From the NCBI GenBank assembly GCA_020633125.1, contig JACKEH010000003.1, positions 124,001 through 188,000 on the forward strand: DNA of 64,000 nt, in the 5' to 3' direction. Each line of letters begins with the position of its first letter. Positions within the stretch are counted from its first letter, which is position 1. The translations under genes and the position numbers were made by a program. A model generated the notes under the pieces. The model saw only the letters and a program-made list of their open reading frames with translations. It did no database searches and was not told the DNA's origin. This document shows, piece after piece, positions 43,544-50,991 of the stretch. This DNA comes from Sandaracinus sp. (GTDB taxonomy: Bacteria > Myxococcota_A > Polyangia > Polyangiales > Houyiibacteriaceae).

Positions 43544-45817
43544 ATGAGACGTCGGGGGATGGGGCTCGTGTTCTGGGTGGTGCTCGCGTGCGGTGGCGAA
43601 GAGCCGGCGAGCACACCGCCGACGGCGGCTCCGACGGAGGGGACGCCCACGCCGGAGACGGCGTCCACCACGAACGCGAGCTCGGAGACGACGTCCACCA
43701 CGAACGCGAGCTCGGAGACGCCGGCGCCGGAGACGCCGCCTGCCGAAGCGCCGCCTTCCGAATCGGACGAGCCCGTCGTTCCCGAAGCCACGCCGGTCGT
43801 CGGCGTCAGCGCGCTCGTCGCCTCGGACGCCTACACCTGCGCCTTGGCCTCGCGGCGCTTGCAATGCGTCGGGGTGCCGCCTTCGACGTTGCCCGACTCG
43901 GAGCACGACCTCGTCGCCGCGCTCTCCGGCGCGGTCTGCGTCGCGACGCGGGATCACGACGGCGTGCGCTGTTGGGGCGAGGACGCCGAGATGATGGGCT
44001 ACGAAGGCATGCTCTCGCGCTGGGAGCGCGAGTGTGGCGACGACGCCGCCGACGATTGCCTCGAGCGTCGCGAAGCCCGTTGGACCGCCGAACGACGACG
44101 CGACGGTCTGACCTTGGCGATCGCGGGCGTGAAGTCGCTCGCCGGCGCCACCGGTACCGTGTGCGCGCTCGGCACCGAGGGGCGTGTCCTGTGTTGGGAT
44201 CTGATGGGCGAGAGCACCCGTCCGCTTCGTCAGCTCACGATCGCCGACGCGGTGGAGCTCGCGGTGGCCGACGGCGCCGTCTGCGCGCGCCTCGAGGGCG
44301 GGGGCGTGCACTGCTGGGAGGAGTGGGGCGACCCGGACGAGCGTGTACGCCCGAGGGCCGTGCGTGGGGTCGAAGGCGCGGTGCGCGTCGCGGTCGGAAG
44401 CGAGCTCTCGTGCGCGTGGAACGCGGCGAACGAAGCGCGCTGCTGGGGTTTCGACTGGGCGTTCGACGGCGACCTTCCCGAGCGCGGCTCGGGCCGCGTG
44501 CGGGGCTTCGACGGCTTCGAGAGCTTCGCCTTCTCCGGGGTCGAAGCGTTCGGTTGTGGCCTTCGCTCGGGCCGCGTCGAGTGCCTGGGCGACCCGCGCT
44601 TCGGACAACTCGGGCGCGCGGGCGTGCCGGGCGACGCGCGTCGGTTTCGCGCGAGCGAGCCCGGTTTTCCGAGCGTGGCGAATCCGCGTCGGGTCGTGGT
44701 CGGTTCGCACCACGCCTGCGCGCTCGACGCCTCCGACCGCCTGCATTGTTGGGGCTCGACGGCCGAAGGCGCGCTCGGCCAGGCCCGCAAACGCACGCGC
44801 TTCGGCCCGGAGACGGTGCCGAACGTGCGCGCCGAAGCCTTGGCGGTCGTGTTTCAGCGCACGTGCGCGAAAACGAGCACGGGCTGGCAATGTTGGGGGC
44901 CCGAGACGGCGAGCGATCGACGCGGTGAGCCGTGGCGCATCCAGCCGGGCGACTTCCCGGCCGAGTCGGTGCCCTTCGGGTGGGCGGGCCGCGTGTGCGC
45001 GCGTTTCGGCGAGAGCCTGCGTTGCCCGACGGAGACGCTCGAAGGTCGGTTGCTCGCCAACGGGCCGCCCTGTCGACTGACCGCGGAAGGGGCGCTCGAA
45101 TGTCGCGAGCGCGACACGTGGAACCGCCTCGAGGGCTCCGACGGTTGGCAGTGGATCAGCGGCTACGGAACCTCGGTCACGGTCGGAAAGCCCGGCGAGC
45201 TGCAGCGTGTTCGGACGACCGCCGGGCGCTTCGAGGTGCGCGACACGATCGCGACGCCGCCCGACGTGCAGGAGGTCTTCGAGGTCAGCTCGCGGACGTG
45301 CGTGCGGCGCACGAGCGTCGTGTCGTGTTGGCGGGATGGCGCGTGGGTCGACCTCGCGACGCCGCCGTTCGTCGAGGTGGGGGCCGGCAGCGGCCACGCG
45401 TGCGGTCGCTCGGCGACGGGTGAGGTGTGGTGTTGGGGGAGCAACCTGCAAGCCCAGCTCGCGCGCGAGACACCGAGCTCGTCGGAGGCTCCGGTGCGGG
45501 TCGCCGACCTCGGGGTCGCGACCGCGTTGGTGGTCGGGCGATCGCACGCCTGCGCGATCGTCGAAGAGGGCGCGGTCCGTTGTTGGGGCGCGTCGCACGA
45601 AGGCCAGCTCGGCGTGGACCCCGGCACCTGGATGCCGCGCCCGGTGCCGATGGCGATGCCGGCTGGGGTCGCGGCCGAGACTCGCGAAGCGACCGAGACG
45701 GCGGGTTCCGCGACCGAGGCGAGCCGTGCGAGCTCCGCGACCGACCCCGTGACCGACACAGCGGCGGAAGGCCCTGCGACGGGAGCCGCCGCGACTCCGG
45801 CGACCGCGAACCCTTGA
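43544..45817 (+). CDS. RCC1-like repeat lipoprotein
   Basis: The 757-residue product has a lipoprotein signal (MGLVFWVVLACGGEE; Cys at about 16). A Thr/Ser/Pro/Glu linker with tandem ASTTNASSET units and then blades of RCC1 type follow: GVRCWGEDAEMMG, ARCWGFDWAFDG, LHCWGSTAEGALGQ, VWCWGSNLQAQLA and VRCWGASHEGQLG. Unlike the pair at 6390 and 9245 it has no MopE-type repeats. The tail (about 700-757) is Ala/Thr-rich with repeated EATETAGSATEA. ATG 43544 is preferred over TTG 43529. It is probably surface-exposed; function unknown. Confidence 0.78.
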   Translation: MRRRGMGLVFWVVLACGGEEPASTPPTAAPTEGTPTPETASTTNASSETTSTTNASSETPAPETPPAEAPPSESDEPVVPEATPVVGVSALVASDAYTCALASRRLQCVGVPPSTLPDSEHDLVAALSGAVCVATRDHDGVRCWGEDAEMMGYEGMLSRWERECGDDAADDCLERREARWTAERRRDGLTLAIAGVKSLAGATGTVCALGTEGRVLCWDLMGESTRPLRQLTIADAVELAVADGAVCARLEGGGVHCWEEWGDPDERVRPRAVRGVEGAVRVAVGSELSCAWNAANEARCWGFDWAFDGDLPERGSGRVRGFDGFESFAFSGVEAFGCGLRSGRVECLGDPRFGQLGRAGVPGDARRFRASEPGFPSVANPRRVVVGSHHACALDASDRLHCWGSTAEGALGQARKRTRFGPETVPNVRAEALAVVFQRTCAKTSTGWQCWGPETASDRRGEPWRIQPGDFPAESVPFGWAGRVCARFGESLRCPTETLEGRLLANGPPCRLTAEGALECRERDTWNRLEGSDGWQWISGYGTSVTVGKPGELQRVRTTAGRFEVRDTIATPPDVQEVFEVSSRTCVRRTSVVSCWRDGAWVDLATPPFVEVGAGSGHACGRSATGEVWCWGSNLQAQLARETPSSSEAPVRVADLGVATALVVGRSHACAIVEEGAVRCWGASHEGQLGVDPGTWMPRPVPMAMPAGVAAETREATETAGSATEASRASSATDPVTDTAAEGPATGAAATPATANP

Positions 45818-45924
45818 GGCTCGCATTTCGTCGACGCCGTCCACCGAGGTCGTCGCAAGTTTCGATCGGTCGCGCACGACGCGGCGAATCCGAGCGGCCG
45901 CACGCCGCGGCCCCGAACCTCGGG

Positions 45925-46176
45925 TCAGCCCACGCGGTACTTCAGCAACCCACGCAGCGTCTCTCTCGCGCGCGCTTCGTCCACCGAGGTCCGACCTTCC
46001 GTGCTCTGCCCGCCCAGGTCGTCACGCCGTTCGATCACCACGAAGCCGTCGTCCTCGTACGCGACGATCGTGGTGACGCGGCCGTCGCCGTACACGAAGT
46101 AGTCGTCGCGGTAGGGGCGCCCGGCTCGAATCGCTTCGAGCGCGCGGTCGACCTCTTCGTCGGTGGGCTCGGCCAC
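45925..46176 (-). CDS. small acidic hypothetical protein
   Basis: The 83-residue protein starts at GTG 46176, directly after the stop of the DUF4266 gene. It is acidic (TDEEVDRALEAIRAG, YEDDGFVVIERRDDLGG) with no membrane segment or known family. It is the last gene of a three-gene minus-strand operon (CFI-box protein, DUF4266, this one). Confidence 0.55.
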   Translation of the reverse strand: MAEPTDEEVDRALEAIRAGRPYRDDYFVYGDGRVTTIVAYEDDGFVVIERRDDLGGQSTEGRTSVDEARARETLRGLLKYRVG

Positions 46177-46416
46177 TCAGTTGCAGCCGCAGCCGCCGCC
46201 GGTGCTGCCGGCGCCGCCGGTGGCGCCTTCGCGCGAGTCGTGGACGTGGGCCTGAAAGCCCATCTCGGCGCTCTCGCGCTCGGTGTCCATGCCGGGGCGC
46301 GCGAGGTCTTCGCGCTCGTAGGGCGCGACGTGCACGCAGCCGACCCCGACGACGAGCCCGGTGAGCAGACCCGCGGCGAGGACGACGCGGGAGAGGCGGA
46401 ACGAGAGCGAGGTCAT
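46177..46416 (-). CDS. DUF4266 family lipoprotein
   Basis: The 79-residue product has a lipoprotein signal (SRVVLAAGLLTGLVVGVGC). Then comes the DUF4266 pattern YEREDLARPGMDTE...MGFQAHVHDSREGATGGAG, ending GGGCGCN. This short Gly/Cys-rich family is of unknown function and usually lies beside genes for large exported proteins. ATG 46416 overlaps the stop of the CFI-box gene (ATGA), so the two are coupled. Confidence 0.85.
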   Translation of the reverse strand: MTSLSFRLSRVVLAAGLLTGLVVGVGCVHVAPYEREDLARPGMDTERESAEMGFQAHVHDSREGATGGAGSTGGGCGCN

Positions 46417-48257
46417 TCGGAGATCCACCGGGCGAGCTCGACCACGGGTGAGAGCAGGGTGCGCACCGCGGCGCGAAGCTCGCCGTCGCCGCGCACCACG
46501 TCGGCCGCCGCCGGGCCGACCTCGTAGTAGAGGCCCACGAGCGCGGCGCCGAACGCGTGGCTGCGAAGGTGACGGTCGCGAACGCGGCGAAGCACGCCGA
46601 TCTCGGCGGCCATCGGGGTGCCGTACGCCGCGGTCGCCACGAAGCAGGGCGAGACCGTCGTGAAGATGATCTCGGTGGTCACGATCTCCTGCACCACGGG
46701 AGCGCTGGCGCCACCGCAGCTGTCGACCGCGCGAAGGCCGACGTAGTAGCGGGTCTGCGGCTGCAGGTGCCCCAGATCGACGGCGATCCTTTCGCCGGGG
46801 AGCATGTCCGTCGGAATGACGAGCGCTTCGTCCTCGAGCGACGCGATCTTCGCTTCGACGCCCCAGCTGCCGAAGTCGTCGCCGGCCTCGAAAGGCTCGT
46901 ACGAGACACGCAGCTCGTAGCGCTGCAGCGGACGAAGCGTCTCGGGCGCGGTGAAGCGCACGTGGGCCCAGTTCCACGAGCGCTCCTCGTGAAGCTCCAC
47001 CTCGAGGTCACCGATCGTCGAAGGCGCCGCTTCGATGTCGCACAGGCCCACGCACTGGCTGGCTTCGCAGAGGAAGCCGGTGTCGCAAGGACGCGTGTCG
47101 TCGCACTCCGCGAAACACTGCGGCGGCGGGTTCGGGCCCGAGCAGACCGCGGTCGGGACGACGTCGACGACCACGCGCGCGTCGCCCATGAGGCGCAGAC
47201 GGTCCGCGCCGCTGCCCGGCGCCGCGCCCGGGTCGTCCGTGATGGTGCCGTCCATCGTGCGCAGCTCGCCGTCCTCGCCGTGCACGCTGCCGTAGCCGAT
47301 CGGCGTCGCCGCCTCGAAGGTGCCGCCTTGGCTCGTGAGCTGCACCGGCACCGCGAAGACCACGCTCGGCTGACCGCGGTAGGGGTAGCCGTAGGTCTTC
47401 GCCCAGAAGTCCCAGTGCAAGGTCTCGCCGAGCGTGGGCGTCGGGAAACGCTCGGGGTCGTAGGTGTCGTTGTAGTCGCCCTCGACGTTCACCTCGACGT
47501 AGATCGTGTACTCGCCGGCCGGCCACTCGCTCGGAAGCGCGAGCTGAATCGAGCGCGCTTGGTCGCCGGCGAGGGTCGCCATGGTGACGGCGTCGATCTC
47601 GGGCATCACCTCGCGCGCGTCGGTGTTGAAGCGCGCCGCGTCGGCGTGGTCGTAGGTGCCGACCGCGGAGATGTCGCGGCGCGCCGGGTAGAGCGACTCG
47701 GTGTCGAGCTGGCGCATCTCCATCGACGCGCCGCCTTCGTCCTCGAAGGGCTCGCCGTAGCCGCGGCCGACGTCGTCGTTCGTGGCGTAGCGGCCCTTGT
47801 CGCTGTTGAACTGGCTCGCGCAGGTGACCGCGTCGAGGGCGTCGCGCGAGGTCGTGCTCTGGTTGAACGAGAGGCAGAAGTAGTGGTCGGGCGAGGCGTC
47901 GTTCGACGTGCGGCTCGCGTAGCCCTCGGAGGCGCGGTTCTGGAAGATGACGCGCTGGAAGGGCCCTTGCGCGGCGGCGCGGCGGTGGGCCCACACGGGC
48001 AGCACACCTTCGCGGCGGCCGTAGGGCCAGTGGAAGCCGCTGTTCATCTGCAAGGCGCCGGGGCGGTTGCCGATGCCACGGCGGGCGGTGGCTTCGGTCA
48101 GACGCAGCGTGCGGAGGAAGGTGCCGTCGGGGCTCTCGATCCAGATCGCGATCTGCGCCCGCGCGGTCGGCGTGAGGCGGACCTCGACGATGCGGTCTTG
48201 GGCGTGTGCGGCGCTCGCGAGCGAGCACAACAAGAACAAGGCCAGGCCACGACGCAT
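46413..48257 (-). CDS. exported protein with CFI-box C-terminal domain
   Basis: The 614-residue product has a signal peptide (MRRGLALFLLCSLASAAHA). A large beta-rich body contains a Cys-rich EGF-like segment (CFAECDDTRPCDTGFLC) near 390 and a fibronectin-III-like region (LQRYELRVSYEPFEAG, RYYVGLRAVDSCGG). The last ~75 residues are a CFI-box type C-terminal domain: SPCFVATAAYGTPMAAEIGVLRRVRD followed by GLYYEVGPAAADVV. That domain is a proposed surface-sorting or anchoring tail. TAGACT lies 7 bases upstream of ATG 48257. Confidence 0.8.
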   Translation of the reverse strand: MRRGLALFLLCSLASAAHAQDRIVEVRLTPTARAQIAIWIESPDGTFLRTLRLTEATARRGIGNRPGALQMNSGFHWPYGRREGVLPVWAHRRAAAQGPFQRVIFQNRASEGYASRTSNDASPDHYFCLSFNQSTTSRDALDAVTCASQFNSDKGRYATNDDVGRGYGEPFEDEGGASMEMRQLDTESLYPARRDISAVGTYDHADAARFNTDAREVMPEIDAVTMATLAGDQARSIQLALPSEWPAGEYTIYVEVNVEGDYNDTYDPERFPTPTLGETLHWDFWAKTYGYPYRGQPSVVFAVPVQLTSQGGTFEAATPIGYGSVHGEDGELRTMDGTITDDPGAAPGSGADRLRLMGDARVVVDVVPTAVCSGPNPPPQCFAECDDTRPCDTGFLCEASQCVGLCDIEAAPSTIGDLEVELHEERSWNWAHVRFTAPETLRPLQRYELRVSYEPFEAGDDFGSWGVEAKIASLEDEALVIPTDMLPGERIAVDLGHLQPQTRYYVGLRAVDSCGGASAPVVQEIVTTEIIFTTVSPCFVATAAYGTPMAAEIGVLRRVRDRHLRSHAFGAALVGLYYEVGPAAADVVRGDGELRAAVRTLLSPVVELARWISE

Positions 48258-48264
48258 GGCGGGG

Positions 48265-48270
48265 AGTCTA
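48265..48270 (-). promoter_or_regulatory. -10 box (leaderless start at 48257)
   Basis: Minus strand TAGACT, then CCCCGCC (7 bases), then ATG 48257. A TTGGCG hexamer lies 18 bases upstream of TAGACT as a possible -35. Confidence 0.6.
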
Positions 48271-48376
48271 GGTCCAGGCTCGGCGCGACGCCAAGGCGTG
48301 GCCTCACGGGGGTTCGCGAATCCGTAGACGCGTGAATGCAGGTCGCTCGCGTGGGCCCGTGCCCATGTCGTCGACC

Positions 48377-48634
48377 TGCCCGTGCCCGTGCCCGTGCCCG
48401 TGCCCGAAAACCCGTCCGACGGCCCCGACCGTAGGTGACGACGCGTAGGTGACGGCTCGTAGGTGACGCCTCGTAGGTGACGACGCGTAGTCGACGACGC
48501 GTGGGTCGCGTGGGTGAGGGACACGCGACGGAGGCGTGTGACGAGGCGCGGGCACGAGGCGCGGCGGCGCGGGCGCGGGCACGGGCACGAGCCGCGGCGG
48601 CACGGGCACGGGCACGGGCACGGGCGTCCTCGGA
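48377..48634. repeat. block bounded by inverted GTGCCC/GGGCAC tracts, with 14-base tandem repeat
   Basis: A GTGCCC tract (48377-48406) faces a GGGCAC tract (48580-48634). Between them, at 48430-48513, is a 14-base repeat beginning CGTAGGTGACG or a near variant, six copies at exact 14-base steps (48430, 48444, 48458, 48472, 48486, 48500). No gene in 48258-48702. Confidence 0.75.
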
Positions 48635-48702
48635 GCGTCGGCGTGGTCCGACAGTCGTCACTCGAAGTGGCGCGCTCGCCGCGGGGACCGTAGAGCGACG
48701 GG

Positions 48703-49671
48703 GTGGATTGGCTCCTGGTGCTCGTGGGCCTCGGCCTCTTGCTCGTCGGCGGTGAGGCGCTCGTGCGTGGGGCGAGCGGCGTGGCGTTGGCCGCCCGGCT
48801 CTCCCCGGCCGTGGTCGGGCTGACGATCGTCGCGGCGGGCACCTCGATGCCCGAGCTCGTCGTCTCGCTGCAAGCCGCGATGGAAGGCAGCCCGGGCCTC
48901 GCGGTCGGCAACGTGGTCGGCTCGAACCTCTTCAACGTCGGGATGATCTTGGGGCTGACCGCGCTGATCGTGCCGCTGCGCATCCTCGGCAACAGCGTGA
49001 AGCTCGAGTGGCCGGTCATGATGCTGGCGGCGTTTCAGCTCGTCTTGCTCGCGCGGGACGGCACGGTGGATCGCCTCGAAGGCGGCTTCCTCGTCGCCGC
49101 GCTCGTGGCGTTCGTCGCCTACGCGGTCTGGGTCGCCCGCACGGGGACGACCTCGGAGGAAGCCGAGGAGTTCGACGAGCTTCCGACCGCGTCCTTCGGG
49201 CGAGTGGGCGCGACCGCGGTGTGGCTGAACGTCGGGGCGATCCTGGTGGGCGTCGGGTTGCTGGCCGGCGGCTCGACCGCGCTGGTGCATGGGGCGGTCG
49301 GCATCGCGAGCGCGCTCGGCGTCTCCGACGCGGTCATCGGGTTGACGGTCGTCGCGGCCGGGACGAGCTCGCCGGAGCTGGTGACCTCGTTGGTCGCGGC
49401 GCGCCGCGGACGGGACGACGTGGCGGTGGCGAACGTGCTCGGCAGCAACGTCTTCAACGTGCTCGGCATCGCGGGACTGACCGCGTTGGTGCATCCGCTC
49501 CCCGTGCCCGAGGAGATCGTCGCGCGCGACGCGTGGTGGATGCTCGGCATGTGCGCCGTGCTCTTTCCGTTCATGCGGCGGCGCATGCGGCTCGGGCGAG
49601 CCGAGGGCGCGATGCTCTTCGGAGCCTTCGTGGTCTACCTCGGCCTCTTGATTCACGACGCGCTGGGGTGA
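48703..49671 (+). CDS. CaCA-family Ca2+/cation antiporter (YrbG-like)
   Basis: The 322-residue membrane protein has the two inverted alpha repeats of the family: TIVAAGTSMPELVVSLQAA...GNVVGSNLFNVG and TVVAAGTSSPELVTSLVAA...NVLGSNVFNVLG. GTS-PELV and GSN-FNV are the conserved ion-binding motifs. It exchanges Ca2+ or another cation against Na+ or H+ across the inner membrane. It starts at GTG 48703. The gene stands alone between two repeat blocks. Confidence 0.92.
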   Translation: MDWLLVLVGLGLLLVGGEALVRGASGVALAARLSPAVVGLTIVAAGTSMPELVVSLQAAMEGSPGLAVGNVVGSNLFNVGMILGLTALIVPLRILGNSVKLEWPVMMLAAFQLVLLARDGTVDRLEGGFLVAALVAFVAYAVWVARTGTTSEEAEEFDELPTASFGRVGATAVWLNVGAILVGVGLLAGGSTALVHGAVGIASALGVSDAVIGLTVVAAGTSSPELVTSLVAARRGRDDVAVANVLGSNVFNVLGIAGLTALVHPLPVPEEIVARDAWWMLGMCAVLFPFMRRRMRLGRAEGAMLFGAFVVYLGLLIHDALG

Positions 49672-49782
49672 GGCGTTCTCGACACGCTCGTGCCCGTGCC
49701 CGTGCCCGTGTCGCGTGGAGCCGGCACGGCGCATCGCGCACAACAGCACGTGTTGCGGTGCCGTGGCGGCCACTCCGGAAAC

Positions 49783-49897
49783 GCCCACGCAAGATGGACC
49801 GAATTGGCGCACGCAAGTCCCGAGGTTGCGTCAGACACCTTCTGGGTATGGGGGGCCCAGTTTTGCTGGGCGACCTCTGCCCACGAGAATCGCTCGG
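49783..49897 (+). repeat. dispersed REP-like repeat, copy 4
   Basis: GCCCACGCAAGATGGACCG, then CGCACGCAAGTCCCGAGG, then TTGCGTCAGAC (core 49822-49833), CTGGGTATGGGGGGCCCAG, TTGCTGGGCGACCTCTG and CCCACGAGAATC. ACGCAA/TTGCGT is a perfect 6-base stem. Nearly identical to copy 5 over about 110 bases. Confidence 0.8.
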
Positions 49898-49944
49898 TGG
49901 CGGAGGGGTATCCGACCGTCGGGCGGAACTCGCGGTATGTCCGC

Positions 49945-50060
49945 GCCCACGCGAGATGGACCGAATTGGCGCACGCAAGTCCCGAGGTTGCGTCAGACAC
50001 TTCCTGGGTATGGGGGGCCCAGTGTTGCTGGACGGCCTCTGCCCACGAGAATCCCTCGAA
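49945..50060 (+). repeat. dispersed REP-like repeat, copy 5
   Basis: Near-identical to copy 4, in the same orientation, with a few base changes (ACGCGAGATGG, GTGTTGCTGGACGGCC). The core GAGGTTGCGTCA is at 49984-49995. Confidence 0.8.
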
Positions 50061-50164
50061 AAGCGGGGGCGTGACGTACGCGGGGCGCATCCGAATCGAG
50101 ACTCCGAGCGCTCGGTGCTCGCCCGGGGCACGGGCACGGGCACGGGCACGGGAAGGTCGCGTGA

Positions 50165-50842
50165 TCAGCGGCAGGACGTCGGGACGCACCACGGCGTGGT
50201 GCCGAGGACGCCGCCTTCGGGCAGCACGACCAACATCAGCCGGCGTGACGCGACGATGATGCCGTCGCTGCGTTTGACCGTGTAGCGGAACGGGTACGCA
50301 CGCGCGCAGGGCGCACGCTCGCCGGCGAAGTCGAAGCGCAGCTCGAAGCCCAAGAGCGTGCGGCCGACCACGGCGCGAAAGGATTCGCCCTCCGCGTCGA
50401 CGAACGCGACGTTGTCGTTCGGCGCCGCGAACGTCGCGACCGCGTCGAGGAAGTAGCTCGCGGCGTTCTGGCCGAGCGGGTCTTGCACCGCCTCCGCTTC
50501 GAAGGCGCCCGAGTAGTCTTCGCCGGCCGCGCTGACCTCGATCTCGATCGGCACCACCAGATCGCCGCCGGAGTTCTCGCGAAGCGTCGCGACGAACGCG
50601 CGATCGGGCCGCGTGACGTCGAGCGGATCGGTGGCGACCAAGATCTCCCAGAGGTCGCTCCACCCGTCGCCGTCGGTGTCGACGACGTCGATGCGCGTCA
50701 TGCGCAGGTCTTCGGTCTCGTTGCAGAGTCCGTCACCGTCCACGTCGCGCGCGTCGGGCGCGCCGTCGAGCATGCCGGGAGGCGGCGTGTTGGAGTCGCC
50801 GCAAGCCAGCAGGCCGAGACCGAGGAGGATCGGCAGACGCAT
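50165..50842 (-). CDS. lipoprotein with Ca-binding-type Asp repeats
   Basis: The 225-residue product has a lipoprotein signal (MRLPILLGLGLLACGDS; Cys at 14). A short Asp-rich stretch DARDVDGDGLCNE...VVDTDGDGWSDLWE near residues 28-70 is typical of thrombospondin-3/dockerin-like Ca2+-binding loops in myxobacterial lipoproteins. A beta-rich part with two Cys near the end follows. No named family is recognised. It is divergent from the DUF4139 gene at 50992. Confidence 0.65.
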   Translation of the reverse strand: MRLPILLGLGLLACGDSNTPPPGMLDGAPDARDVDGDGLCNETEDLRMTRIDVVDTDGDGWSDLWEILVATDPLDVTRPDRAFVATLRENSGGDLVVPIEIEVSAAGEDYSGAFEAEAVQDPLGQNAASYFLDAVATFAAPNDNVAFVDAEGESFRAVVGRTLLGFELRFDFAGERAPCARAYPFRYTVKRSDGIIVASRRLMLVVLPEGGVLGTTPWCVPTSCR

Positions 50843-50991
50843 CGGGGGAAGCGTTGCGAGGCGCGCGCGCGACGTCAACGGCGAGCGAGGTTCGAAGGCC
50901 TCGGGCTCGAAGCCGTTCGGATGCGAAGCGGGTTCGATGGTTCGGGAAGGAACCGTGGGGCTGGAGGCGTACGCTGCGGGTGGAGGTGGCG

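Larger units (their letters stand above)
49690..50152. repeat. repeat cassette bounded by inverted GTGCCC/GGGCAC tracts
   Basis: A GTGCCC tract (49690-49710) and its reverse complement (50126-50152) flank two REP-like repeats (49783-49897 and 49945-50060). The 493-base gap holds no gene. Confidence 0.7.
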
